NCBI GenBank assembly: GCA_963807775.1 | Contig: CAWECY010000003.1 | Location: forward strand, 558,001-622,000 | Source of the DNA: Bog-473 sp963807775 | Lineage (GTDB): Bacteria; Actinomycetota; Acidimicrobiia; Acidimicrobiales; RAAP-2 | Reading direction: 5' to 3' | DNA: 64,000 bases | Shown here: one piece after another, positions 1 to 8,297 of the stretch | Layout: each line of letters starts with the position of its first letter | Position numbering within the stretch: position 1 is the stretch's first letter | Made by a program: the position numbers and the translations under genes | The notes under the pieces: generated by a model | The model's database searches: none | Told to the model about the DNA's origin: nothing | Seen by the model: the letters and a program-made list of their open reading frames with translations, nothing else

Positions 1-2
1 CG

Positions 3-1649
3 GCCGAGGTGGTGCCCGAGGTCAGTTACGGCCTGGCCTGGTCGACCGCCGGGGACTACGTCTTCTACGTCCGCCTCGACGAGGCCCTGCGCCCGTACCG
101 GCTCTGGCGCCACCACCTGAGCAGTGACCCGGCCGAGGACGTGCTGGTCTTCGAAGAGCCGGACCGCCGCTTCTCCCTGGGCACGGGCTCGACCCGCGAC
201 GACGCCTTCGTGCTCATCGGTCTGCACAGCACCAACACCACCGAGTGGCTGGCGCTCCCGTCCGACCGACCCCTCTCCGCCCCGACCGTTGTCATGCCGC
301 GACGCGAAGGCGTCGAGTACGCCGTGGACCACCTCACACCGGCCGCCGGCGGTCCAGGCTGGTTCGTCGCCCTGACCAACGAGGACGCCCAGGACTTCCG
401 CGTGCTGGCCGCTCCCGACACGGCGCTCGGGTCGACCACCACCTGGCGCCAGGTGGTCCCCCACCGCCCCGGTGTGCGCGTCGAGGACGCCGACGCCTTC
501 GCCCGGGTCCTCGTGCTGAGCGAGCGCACCGACGCCCAGACCCAGGTGCGGGTCATCCCCCTGGCCACCGGGACCGGCGATCCGTTCGGCTCCGACCCGC
601 TGGGGGGCGCCTGGGTCGTGCCCTCCATCGACAGCCCGTCGTCCACCTGGCTCGGCCCCAACCCCGAGCCGGACGCGCCCACTCTGCGCATCGGCCGCAC
701 TTCTATGGTCACGCCGTCGAGCGTCCTACAGATCGGGCTGGCCGACCGCGGCGAGACGCTGCTCAAGCAAGAACCGGTCCTGGGCGACTTCGACCCCGGT
801 CACTACATCACCTACCGCGAATGGGCCACGGCGCCCGACGGGACGCAGGTGCCGATCTCCGTCGTCCATCGCAAGGGACTCGACCTCCCCGCCCCAGGCG
901 TGCTCTACGGCTACGGGGCGTATGAGGTCTCCATCGACCCCTCCTTCTCGCACCATCGCCTGTCGCTGCTCGATCGCGGCATCGTCTTCGCCATCGCGCA
1001 CGTACGTGGCGGGGGTGAGATGGGACGCGCCTGGTACGAGGACGGCCGCATGGAGCACAAGGCCAACACCTTCAGTGACTTCATCGCCTGCGCGCACCAT
1101 TTGGTGGACCAAGGCATGACGCGGGACGGCGCGTTGGCCGGTCGCGGCGGATCCGCCGGCGGCCTACTCATCGGGGCCGTGGCCAATCAGGCCCCTGAGC
1201 GCTTCCGCGCCCTCGTGGCCGAGGTTCCCTTCGTCGACTGCGTGACCACCATGCTCGACGACACGCTCCCCCTCACCGTCGGCGAGTGGGAGGAGTGGGG
1301 CAACCCGGTCGCAGACGAGTCGGCGTACTCGCGCATGCTGAGCTATTCGCCCTACGACAACGTGTCGGCCAGTGATGCCGACGGCATGCCCCGCACCTAC
1401 CCCGATCTCTTCGTCACGTCGGGTCTGAACGACCCGCGGGTCTCCTACTGGGAGCCGGCCAAGTGGGTGGCCAAGCTGCGGGCCACCACGCCGACGACCA
1501 GGGTGGTCCTGCGTACCGAGCTTGGTGCCGGCCACGGCGGCCCCTCCGGGCGCTACGACTCCTGGAAGGAGGAGGCGACCGTCTTTGCCTTTCTGCTCGA
1601 CGCGTTGGGCCTGGTCAGTGGCGGTGCCACCGCCGCCACGGCCAGCTAG
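3..1649 (+). CDS. ptrB: Oligopeptidase B (prolyl oligopeptidase family S9A), 5' partial
   Basis: Serine peptidase that cleaves short peptides after basic residues, probably in the cytosol. The reading frame is open to the window edge and begins inside the beta-propeller domain, so the N-terminus lies outside the window. Numbered from the first in-window GTG (position 9), the C-terminal alpha/beta-hydrolase domain shows the nucleophile Ser382 in GRGGSAGGLL, Asp475 in SGLNDPRVSY and His509 in GAGHGG, a complete triad in the usual order. The GEWEEWGNP stretch after the nucleophile is typical of oligopeptidase B rather than prolyl endopeptidase. It ends one base before the convergent gene that follows. 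Family assignment is firm; true length is unknown. Confidence 0.93.
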   Translation, partial: AEVVPEVSYGLAWSTAGDYVFYVRLDEALRPYRLWRHHLSSDPAEDVLVFEEPDRRFSLGTGSTRDDAFVLIGLHSTNTTEWLALPSDRPLSAPTVVMPRREGVEYAVDHLTPAAGGPGWFVALTNEDAQDFRVLAAPDTALGSTTTWRQVVPHRPGVRVEDADAFARVLVLSERTDAQTQVRVIPLATGTGDPFGSDPLGGAWVVPSIDSPSSTWLGPNPEPDAPTLRIGRTSMVTPSSVLQIGLADRGETLLKQEPVLGDFDPGHYITYREWATAPDGTQVPISVVHRKGLDLPAPGVLYGYGAYEVSIDPSFSHHRLSLLDRGIVFAIAHVRGGGEMGRAWYEDGRMEHKANTFSDFIACAHHLVDQGMTRDGALAGRGGSAGGLLIGAVANQAPERFRALVAEVPFVDCVTTMLDDTLPLTVGEWEEWGNPVADESAYSRMLSYSPYDNVSASDADGMPRTYPDLFVTSGLNDPRVSYWEPAKWVAKLRATTPTTRVVLRTELGAGHGGPSGRYDSWKEEATVFAFLLDALGLVSGGATAATAS

Positions 1650-1650
1650 C

Positions 1651-2643
1651 TCAGCCGGTCGGCCCCGATCCCGAGGAGCCGGTCGGCCCCGCCGTCCCGC
1701 CGGTACCGGTCGCCGAACCGGGCGTCAGGAAGGTCAGCGTGAAGGGCGCCTGGAATCCGAAGGGCAGCGACACCGCGGCGCCGTTCACCGTTGCCGCGAA
1801 CGCGGCGGGCGCGCCGGCGATCACGGTCACCGGGCCGGTGGCCGACACCGTGTGCGACTGACCCGAGAAGAGTGTGCCCGTGAACAGCGTCGTGCCCGCC
1901 GACGTCGTGGCGTCGACCCAACATTCACCGTTGGACGCCGAGAGCACCAGCGAGAAACTGCCCGACGCCACCTGATAGGTGGCCGAGTGCACCGACGTCG
2001 CCTTGGGTGATGACACGGCCGGCGGCGTGGTGGTCGTGGTCGTGGCCGTGGCCGTGGCCTTCTTCGCGTGGTGCGTGTGCACCGGTTTGGATGACGGGGT
2101 GCTCACCTGCGTCGTGCTCGCGCCGGCCGCCTTCGGGTGATGAGGAGGCGTCGTCGTGTGCAACCCGGTCACGATGAGGATGACGATCAGAACTAGTACG
2201 ACCCCGACGGCCGCCAAGGGCGCCGCCAACTTGCGCGGCCGGCGGTCGATCGAGTGCAGGGCGCGGTCGTCTCCCCGCATGAAATTCGTCGTGGGCTGGG
2301 GCTCTGCCGGCTCGGATGGCTGGTCCCCGAACTGGACGGGCTCGGCCTGGTTGGAGACCGGGGGCGGAGGAACTGGGGGAACCAGCGGTCGGTCGGATTC
2401 GGTCAGCCGGACGGTGGTCGACCCCGAGACCCGGAACGCGCTGGCCGGGTACGCCGTCGCGCCCTCGCTGCCGTTGCCGTCCGCCCCCGACGACGGGTGC
2501 TCGCGCATCTCCTGCAAAGTGTGCAGCTGCTTGTGGTAGTGCTCCACGGAGTGCTCGTCGTCGTGGGTACGGCGGCGTAACAGGGCGAACGCGGCTAAGC
2601 CCGCGACCACTACCAGAGCGACGACCCCACCGATCAGCACCAC
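1651..2643 (-). CDS. Membrane protein with a C-terminal DUF4115/RodZ-like domain
   Basis: Unknown function. Residues 1-23 are a hydrophobic segment (VLIGGVVALVVVAGLAAFAL) followed by an Arg/His-rich stretch. A second membrane segment (LAAPLAAVGVVLVLIVILIV) lies about 140 residues further on, then a Thr/Pro/His-rich linker and a C-terminal domain with CWVDATTSAGTTLFTGTL and an A-x-VNG-x-x-VSLP pattern. That pattern resembles the DUF4115 domain found at the C-terminus of RodZ-like proteins; no helix-turn-helix is present at the N-terminus. The likely topology places the C-terminal domain outside the cell. Converges on the peptidase gene with a one-base gap. The DUF4115 assignment is from pattern only. 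Confidence 0.7.
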   Translation of the reverse strand: MVLIGGVVALVVVAGLAAFALLRRRTHDDEHSVEHYHKQLHTLQEMREHPSSGADGNGSEGATAYPASAFRVSGSTTVRLTESDRPLVPPVPPPPVSNQAEPVQFGDQPSEPAEPQPTTNFMRGDDRALHSIDRRPRKLAAPLAAVGVVLVLIVILIVTGLHTTTPPHHPKAAGASTTQVSTPSSKPVHTHHAKKATATATTTTTTPPAVSSPKATSVHSATYQVASGSFSLVLSASNGECWVDATTSAGTTLFTGTLFSGQSHTVSATGPVTVIAGAPAAFAATVNGAAVSLPFGFQAPFTLTFLTPGSATGTGGTAGPTGSSGSGPTG

Positions 2644-2713
2644 CCCCTATTCAACAGGATCCGGAGGGTGCGAAGGACCGCGCCTCTATCCCAACTTCGA
2701 GAGGCGCCCGGGA

Positions 2714-3262
2714 CTACATGCCGAGGCGCGGCCTGATGTCGTCCGGGATGTCGTCTCGGCGGGGGTTGTTCTGGTCTCGAATGGACAGGATGGGCGCCTT
2801 CAACCCCCAGTCCGCCCCCACCGCCGGGTCGTCCCAGGCCAAGCCGAGCTCGTCCGAGTTGTCGTAGTAGTTGTCGACCAGATAGGTCAGTAGCACGTCG
2901 GTCAGGGCGGCGAAGCCGTGCGCCACCCCCCGAGGGATGTAGACCCCCTGGTCCGAATCGCCGGAGAGATCGATCACCTGCGTGGCCCCGTCCGTACGCG
3001 ATCCGACTCGCAGGTCGTGCAGCACGACCCGAACCGTCCCCCGCAGGGCGTACCAGTAGTCGGCCTGACGCAGGTGGTAATGCAGCCCGACCAGGGCACC
3101 AGCCTGTTTCTCCGAGCGATTGCCCTGGACCATCTCCCGCCCCCCTTCGCCGAACCAACTGCGGCGGTATGTCTCGACGAACCGCCCACGCTCGTCGCCG
3201 TGCACGTCCGGCCGGACGAGGACCACGTCGTCAATGAGAGAAGAGGAGATGAGTTCTGGCAC
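2714..3262 (-). CDS. rmlC: dTDP-4-dehydrorhamnose 3,5-epimerase family protein (RmlC/RfbC)
   Basis: Cupin-fold epimerase of deoxysugar synthesis that converts dTDP-4-keto-6-deoxyglucose to dTDP-4-keto-rhamnose. The 182 aa length is normal. The catalytic region GLHYH (His61, His63) follows NRSEKQAGALV, and IPRGVAHGF, NYYDNSDELG (Tyr132/133) and LAWDDP are in the expected order. No other rml genes are nearby, so its product could enter rhamnose or another deoxysugar pathway. The start ATG at 3262 gives a complete N-terminus. Confidence 0.88.
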   Translation of the reverse strand: MPELISSSLIDDVVLVRPDVHGDERGRFVETYRRSWFGEGGREMVQGNRSEKQAGALVGLHYHLRQADYWYALRGTVRVVLHDLRVGSRTDGATQVIDLSGDSDQGVYIPRGVAHGFAALTDVLLTYLVDNYYDNSDELGLAWDDPAVGADWGLKAPILSIRDQNNPRRDDIPDDIRPRLGM

Positions 3263-3289
3263 GGCCGGGAACGGTAGCAGTGGCCGACA

Positions 3290-3769
3290 TCAGGACACGA
3301 AGCGGCCGAAACCCCCTCTATAGAAGAGCAGCGGTCCCCCGTCGCCCACCTCGAGCGCCACCACCAGGCCGGTCACGATCTCGTGGTCGCCACCGTCGAA
3401 GATGGCCCCGAGCTGGCACTCGACCGCGGCCAGCGACCCGTCGATGACCGGCGAACCCGTCACCGGTCCGGGTGTCCAACCCACGCCGTCGAACTTGTCG
3501 CCACCGGAGATGGCAAAAGCCCGGCACACCGCCTCCTGATGCTCGCCCAGGATGTTCACGCAGAACGCGCCCGCCTGGGCGATGCGGGGCCAGCTGGTCG
3601 AGCTGCGGGCCGGCGCCAGCACCACCATCGGCGGGTCCAGCGACAGCGCAGCGAAGGATTGGCAGGAGAAGCCCACCGGCGCACCGTCCTCCAGTGCGGT
3701 CACGATGGTGACCCCGGTGGCGAAATGCCCGAGCACCTCGCGGAACCGGGCCTGGTCGAGGCCCGTCAT
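3290..3769 (-). CDS. Flavin reductase domain protein (HpaC/HsaB-like)
   Basis: A 159 aa single-domain FMN-binding split-barrel protein of the flavin reductase family. Such proteins reduce FMN/FAD with NAD(P)H for a partner monooxygenase. Visible family marks are FATGVTIVTA near the N-terminus, GFSCQSFAALSLDPPMV, FCVNIL and GDHEIVTG near the C-terminus. No partner oxygenase gene is adjacent. Alternatives are a flavoprotein or pyridoxamine-oxidase-like member of the same fold. Confidence 0.85.
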   Translation of the reverse strand: MTGLDQARFREVLGHFATGVTIVTALEDGAPVGFSCQSFAALSLDPPMVVLAPARSSTSWPRIAQAGAFCVNILGEHQEAVCRAFAISGGDKFDGVGWTPGPVTGSPVIDGSLAAVECQLGAIFDGGDHEIVTGLVVALEVGDGGPLLFYRGGFGRFVS

Positions 3770-3797
3770 GGAGTCGACGCCCGAATGCCCGGGGGTC

Positions 3798-4652
3798 CTA
3801 CGCCTTGCCCAGGTCGATGGTCTGGGCCTCGTGCGCCGAGGACACGTCCTCCACCAGCTTGGCCTCGGGCAGCCGCCGGGCCACGTTCAGGATGCGGTCG
3901 AGCTCACGGTCGGTGTGCGAGGGGTCGTGGTGCGAGAGCAGGAGGCGCTTGGCGCCGGCCTCGGCCGCCACGTGCACGGCATAGGCCGCCGTCGAATGAC
4001 CCCAGTCGGCCTTGGTCGCGAACTCGTCGTCCGTGTACTGGCCGTCGTGCACCAGCAGGTCGACGCCGGCACACAGCTCGAGGACCGAGTCGGGGATGGT
4101 GCGCCGGTCGAGCGGCGCCTGGTGGTCCGACATGTAGGCCACCGATCGCCCCTCCGCCTCAATGCGGTAGCCCAACGTCGGGCCGGAGTGGGGGACGTGG
4201 CGGGACATGACCTTGGCCTGCCCGACCGAGAAATCCTCGTCCTCGGTGTCGATGGTGATCATCTCGCCGCGGAACTGCTCCATGTGGATGGGAAAGACGG
4301 GCGGCTGCACGGCGGCATGCAGCGCGTCCTTCAGCGAGCCCTTGGGCTGGGCCGGCCCGTGCACGGTCAGGCGGGCGCCGGGGTCGTGTAGCGGTGCGAA
4401 GAACGGGATCCCCAGTATGTGGTCGAAGTGCAGATGCGTGAGCAGCGCCGTGGCGTGCATGGGCGCGCCGATGGCCCGCACCTCCTTCTGCATGACGTCG
4501 CCGAGGGCCCGCAGTCCGGTGCCCAGGTCGACGATGAGGGGCTCGTCGCCCTCAATGTCGATGACCAGGCACGATGTGTTGCCGCCGTAACGGCGGTAGC
4601 GGTCACCCGAGCAGGGGCACGACCCCCGCACCCCGTAGAACGTGACGTTCAC
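3798..4652 (-). CDS. Metallo-beta-lactamase fold hydrolase
   Basis: An MBL-fold enzyme of the RNase Z/PhnP-like group. The metal motif is THLHFDH (His73, His75, Asp77, His78 in this numbering), followed by RHVPHSGPTLGYR, MSDHQAP, VHDGQY and LLLSHHDPSHTD, which supply the remaining ligands. The N-terminus VTFYGVRGSCPCSG is typical of this group. I chose GTG at 4652 because the frame's longer start at 4715 would run into the divergent hydrolase gene beginning at 4696. Substrate unknown; a phosphodiesterase is the usual inference. Confidence 0.82.
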   Translation of the reverse strand: MNVTFYGVRGSCPCSGDRYRRYGGNTSCLVIDIEGDEPLIVDLGTGLRALGDVMQKEVRAIGAPMHATALLTHLHFDHILGIPFFAPLHDPGARLTVHGPAQPKGSLKDALHAAVQPPVFPIHMEQFRGEMITIDTEDEDFSVGQAKVMSRHVPHSGPTLGYRIEAEGRSVAYMSDHQAPLDRRTIPDSVLELCAGVDLLVHDGQYTDDEFATKADWGHSTAAYAVHVAAEAGAKRLLLSHHDPSHTDRELDRILNVARRLPEAKLVEDVSSAHEAQTIDLGKA

Positions 4653-4695
4653 CCGCAAGACGATACCGCGCGCTTCCGAGATACGTTTTGCACCC

Positions 4696-5568
4696 ATGGA
4701 ACCCAAGACGATCACGGCGAACGGGCTGGACTTCGCTTACCTCGAAGACGGCCCCGCCGACGGCCCGCTGGCCCTGTGTCTGCATGGCTTCCCCGACTCG
4801 GCCCACACCTGGCGTTACTTGCTGCCCGAGCTCGCCGCCGCCGGGTTCCACGCGGTAGCTCCGTTTCTCCGCGGCTACGCCCCCACTCAGATCCCGCCCG
4901 ACGGCCACTTCCAGTTGGGGGCGGTCGTCCGCGACGTCAACGCGCTGCACGAGGCGTTCGGCGGCGGCCCCGACGCCGTGATCGTCGGGCACGACTGGGG
5001 CGCCATGGCCACCTACGGCGCCGTCGCGAACCAGCCCGACCGCTGGCGCCGCGCCGTCACCGCCGCCGTCCCGCCCACTGCCGCCATCGGCCTCTCCCTG
5101 CTCACCTACGCGCAGCTCCAGCGCAGCTGGTACATGTTCTTCTTCCTGTCCCCCCTGGCCGAGGTCGCACTCCCGTTGGACGACTTCGCCTTCATCGACC
5201 ACCTCTGGGCCGATTGGTCGCCCGGCTACGACGGGGCCTGGGACGCGGCCAAGACCAAGGAGTCGATCGGGGACCCCGAGCACATCGTTGCCGCCATCAG
5301 CTACTACCGCGCCCTCTACCTGCCGGAGTTGCAGGTATCCGAGTACGCCGACGAGCAGACCTCCACCCTCATGCCGACCCCCAAGCCGACGCTGTACCTG
5401 CACGGCCGCGACGACAACTGCATGCTCCTGTCGTCGGTCAGCACCGACCCACTCACCTTCCTGGCCGAGGGGTCGCGCTACGAGATCGTCGACGACGCCG
5501 GCCACTTCCTGCACGTGGAGCGGCCCGAGATGGTCAACGCCCTCGTCCTCGGCTTCCTCACCGCCTGA
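4696..5568 (+). CDS. Alpha/beta hydrolase, epoxide-hydrolase-like
   Basis: A 290 aa alpha/beta-hydrolase. HGFPDSAHTWR supplies the oxyanion region, the nucleophile elbow is VGHDWGAMATYG (Asp nucleophile), and DDAGHFLHVERP near the C-terminus holds the catalytic His. An Asp nucleophile with HG-x-P fits epoxide hydrolases or haloalkane dehalogenases rather than esterases. The ATG at 4696 is the natural start, 43 bases from the divergent MBL-fold gene, so both promoters share that short interval. Confidence 0.85.
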   Translation: MEPKTITANGLDFAYLEDGPADGPLALCLHGFPDSAHTWRYLLPELAAAGFHAVAPFLRGYAPTQIPPDGHFQLGAVVRDVNALHEAFGGGPDAVIVGHDWGAMATYGAVANQPDRWRRAVTAAVPPTAAIGLSLLTYAQLQRSWYMFFFLSPLAEVALPLDDFAFIDHLWADWSPGYDGAWDAAKTKESIGDPEHIVAAISYYRALYLPELQVSEYADEQTSTLMPTPKPTLYLHGRDDNCMLLSSVSTDPLTFLAEGSRYEIVDDAGHFLHVERPEMVNALVLGFLTA

Positions 5569-5581
5569 CGGCCGATCAGGG

Positions 5582-6454
5582 TCAGCGGAGCCGGAGGACA
5601 GGCTCCTTCCCGCTGGACCAGCGCGCGAAGCCCTCGTCGACCAGCGCGGCCGCCATTCGTGAGGCCCGCGGCCCATCCTCCGGCCACCCGCAGGCGTCCG
5701 CCAGCACCCCCTGCGCCACACCGCCGTGGCGGAGGGCCTGGAGCAGCCTCCCTCGGCCCTGGCGGTCCGATCCGGCGAACACGCTCTGCCGCCGGGACAG
5801 AGGGCTGGCCCGCCACGGGTCCGGCCCCCGTCCGGTCCCGGCCCGGTGCCAGACACACTGGCGGCGCAGCGGGCAGGCGTCGCAGTCCGGACGCGCACTG
5901 GTGCACACGGTGGCACCCAGGTCGAACATGGTCTGGTTGAACTCCCACGACCGGCCGGCCGGCACGAGGCGGTCGCCCAACGCGAAACCCTCCCGCGTGG
6001 TCAGCGGGGTTCCCGTCACGCACCGGGCCAGGACCCGCAGCGCATTCGTGTCCACCGCGGCCACGTCATGGGCAAACGCAAACGACCGCACCGCGCGCGC
6101 TGTGTAAGGGCCGACGCCGGGCAGGGCCCGGAGAGCGGCGTCCTCCGCTGGCAAGGTCCCGCCGTGCTGGCGAACGACGGTGACCGCCGCCCGGTGCAGG
6201 TTGAGCGCCCGCCGGTTGTAGCCCAGCCCTGACCACAGGCGTACGACCTCGGCCGGGCGGACCCGGGCACAGACGGCGGGGGCGCTGAACTCCGCCACGA
6301 AGCGCTCGTAGTAGGGCACGACCCGGTCCACCTGGGTCTGCTGGAGCATCACCTCGGAGACGAGGACGGGCCAGGCGTCGCGCGTACGGCGCCAAGGCAG
6401 GTCCCGGCGGTGGGACGAGCCCCACTCCAGCACACGCTCCCGGAACCGCCGCAC
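5582..6454 (-). CDS. mutY: A/G-specific adenine DNA glycosylase MutY
   Basis: Base-excision repair enzyme that removes adenine opposite 8-oxoguanine. The HhH-GPD fold is complete: catalytic Glu34 in SEVMLQQTQV, the hairpin LPGVGPYTA (111-119), catalytic Asp135 in VDTNALR, and an iron-sulfur cluster C184-x6-C191-x2-C194-x5-C200. At 290 aa it lacks most of the C-terminal NUDIX-like 8-oxoG recognition domain of E. coli MutY, as in other short actinobacterial forms. It converges on the hydrolase gene with 13 bases between the stops. Confidence 0.93.
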   Translation of the reverse strand: MRRFRERVLEWGSSHRRDLPWRRTRDAWPVLVSEVMLQQTQVDRVVPYYERFVAEFSAPAVCARVRPAEVVRLWSGLGYNRRALNLHRAAVTVVRQHGGTLPAEDAALRALPGVGPYTARAVRSFAFAHDVAAVDTNALRVLARCVTGTPLTTREGFALGDRLVPAGRSWEFNQTMFDLGATVCTSARPDCDACPLRRQCVWHRAGTGRGPDPWRASPLSRRQSVFAGSDRQGRGRLLQALRHGGVAQGVLADACGWPEDGPRASRMAAALVDEGFARWSSGKEPVLRLR

Positions 6455-6482
6455 CCGCTCGGCCGAGAGCGGCCGGTTCGCC

Positions 6483-6995
6483 TCAGTCCCAGACGTCGTC
6501 GCCGTAGGGGCGCTGCCGCGCCGGGGCGTAGTCGGCCTTCCAGACCATCAGCTTGCGCCGGAAGTAGCAGACCTCCTCGCCCCGCTGGTTGAACGCCTTG
6601 GTCTCGACCGTGACGATGCCACGGTCGTCCTTGGACTTCGACGGCGTCGCCTCGAGCACACGTGTCTCGGCGTAGATGGTGTCGCCGTGGAACGTGGGCG
6701 AGCGGTGCAGGAGCGACTCCACCTCCAGGTTGGCGATGCACGAGCCGCTGACGTCGGGGACACTCATGCCGAGCACGAGGGAGTAGACGAGGTTGCCCAC
6801 CACCACGTTCTTCCCCTGCACCGTCTCGTGCTCCGCGAACCACACGTTCGTGTGCAACGGGTGGTGGTTCATGGTCATCATGCAGAAGAGGTGGTCGTCG
6901 TATTCGGTGATGGTCTTGCCCGGCCAATGGCGGTAGATGTCGCCGGGGACGAAGTCCTCTAGATACCGCCCGAACGGACGGTCGTAGACGGTCAC
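6483..6995 (-). CDS. MaoC-family acyl-CoA hydratase/dehydratase
   Basis: Hot-dog fold enzyme that hydrates enoyl-CoA substrates. The active-site stretch ITEYDDHLFC...NHHPLHTN carries the Asp/His dyad of the R-specific hydratases, followed by VVGNLVYSLVLGM and a conserved GDTIYAETRVLE strand. It overlaps the upstream gene by four bases (ATGA), so the two are probably translationally coupled. It resembles the mycobacterial Rv2499c type, whose genomic partners are a CitE-like lyase and an acyl-CoA dehydrogenase; genes of both kinds lie a few kb away here. Substrate not determined. Confidence 0.86.
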   Translation of the reverse strand: MTVYDRPFGRYLEDFVPGDIYRHWPGKTITEYDDHLFCMMTMNHHPLHTNVWFAEHETVQGKNVVVGNLVYSLVLGMSVPDVSGSCIANLEVESLLHRSPTFHGDTIYAETRVLEATPSKSKDDRGIVTVETKAFNQRGEEVCYFRRKLMVWKADYAPARQRPYGDDVWD

Positions 6996-7426
6996 TCCGC
7001 CACTGGTGGACGGGGCCGGGTGGTGAAGCCGAGCGACGCCCCGGGCAGCGCCTCGCCGTCGATCGTGAGCCGCCAGGCGAAGCGGGTCCCGGGCGCCAGG
7101 GGGATGGGGCCCAGGTTGACCGCCAGCGCCACATCGATGGGGGAGCCCTCCGGGATGCCGGGCGGCTGGCTCACCGTGAACTCACCTCGGACCTCCACCG
7201 GCTGGGTGCCTTCGGCCGTCTCCATCAGGACCGGACGGCCGTCCGCATCCTCCAAGAAGAGCTCCCAGTGGTGCGAGGTCTCCGCCTCGTGCCAGTCGAC
7301 GTCGATCTTCAAGGCCACGGCGGAGGGGACGGGGTCCGGGCCCGTCATGCTCCAGCCGCCACCCAGGATGTACAGCTTTCCGTCGGACACCTGGGCGGCG
7401 TCGCACAGCAACATGGTCACCTTCAC
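6992..7426 (-). CDS. Conserved hypothetical protein (DUF6941-like)
   Basis: Unknown function, 144 aa. Starting at GTG 7426 gives M-K-V-T-M-L-L-C-D-A-A-Q, then GKLYILGGGWS, ALKIDVDWHEA and GIPEGSPIDVALAVNLGPIPL. This pattern recurs in a family of small actinobacterial proteins annotated only as domains of unknown function. A longer frame reaches 7522, but its extra N-terminal residues are low-complexity and lack family features. It is coupled to the MaoC gene by an ATGA overlap. The divergent methyltransferase gene starts 186 bases away. Confidence 0.7.
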   Translation of the reverse strand: MKVTMLLCDAAQVSDGKLYILGGGWSMTGPDPVPSAVALKIDVDWHEAETSHHWELFLEDADGRPVLMETAEGTQPVEVRGEFTVSQPPGIPEGSPIDVALAVNLGPIPLAPGTRFAWRLTIDGEALPGASLGFTTRPRPPVAE

Positions 7427-7611
7427 GGAAAGCGAGGTTATAGGCCAAACCGCTACACACCCCGTAGGACGTAGGGCGAGCCGCTCCGACGGCGTGGCCG
7501 GAGTCGGCCCGGGAGGGATCATCGGTCATGCTCCGTTGTCGAGGAGCGCACCGCGCCCGGCCCTCTACAGTGCCGTGGGATGGAACGCGACCGAGAGCGC
7601 AGCCAGGCACG

Positions 7612-8286
7612 GTGAGCGAGCTCAAGGGCCTGCGGGACGACGTCTACCGCCGTCCGCTCGCCACCGCACTCGAACGGCTCGGGCTCGGACCGGGTTGGCG
7701 CTGCGTCGACGTGGGTGCCGGCGGGGGCGACGTGTCGGTCGCCCTGGCCGAGATGGTGGGTCGGGACGGCCGGGTCTACGCCGTCGACAGCGACCCGGCG
7801 GCGCGGGACGAGGTGGCCCGCGCCGCGGCCGCGCACGCGCAGGTGATCGCGCTGACCCAGGCCGGCGAGGACCTCTCCCTCCCCGAGGAGGTCGACCTCG
7901 CCTTCTGCCGCTTCCTGCTCCTGCATGTCCATGAGCCACGGGCCGTCGTGCGCATGATGGCGGGTGCCGTGCGGGCCGGTGGCTGGGTCGTGGCACAGGA
8001 GCCCATCACGTCGGCCGGGCGCATCGACGGCATGGCGCTCTCCATGCCCGACGCCCGACACCCCGACGTCGGTGCCCTGCTGCCTTCCCTCGTGCGCGAC
8101 GCCGGGCTGGAAGTGGTCGACGCCTGGGCCGAGGCGCCCGCCGGCGTCGGGCCCGGCCCGGTGGCGCGGTACCTCGAGACCCTCACCGGCGTCGACCCCG
8201 GAGACGATCCGGTGGTGCTGCCACCACTCGTGACGGTCATCGGCCGCCGGGTGGACGGAAAAGAGGACACCGAAGCCAGCCGGTAG
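7612..8286 (+). CDS. Class I SAM-dependent methyltransferase
   Basis: About 224 aa. The SAM-binding glycine loop VDVGAGGGDVSVAL is followed by an acidic residue in YAVDSDPAA and by a motif IV-like EEVDLAFCRFLLLHV. This is the Rossmann-fold methyltransferase plan of the ubiquinone/menaquinone or small-molecule type. I chose GTG 7612 (GTGAGCGAGCTCAAGGGC) over an upstream start at 7528, because the intervening residues are Arg/Pro-rich and unlike the family. Substrate unknown. Confidence 0.8.
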   Translation: MSELKGLRDDVYRRPLATALERLGLGPGWRCVDVGAGGGDVSVALAEMVGRDGRVYAVDSDPAARDEVARAAAAHAQVIALTQAGEDLSLPEEVDLAFCRFLLLHVHEPRAVVRMMAGAVRAGGWVVAQEPITSAGRIDGMALSMPDARHPDVGALLPSLVRDAGLEVVDAWAEAPAGVGPGPVARYLETLTGVDPGDDPVVLPPLVTVIGRRVDGKEDTEASR

Positions 8287-8297
8287 CGTCGTGGCCC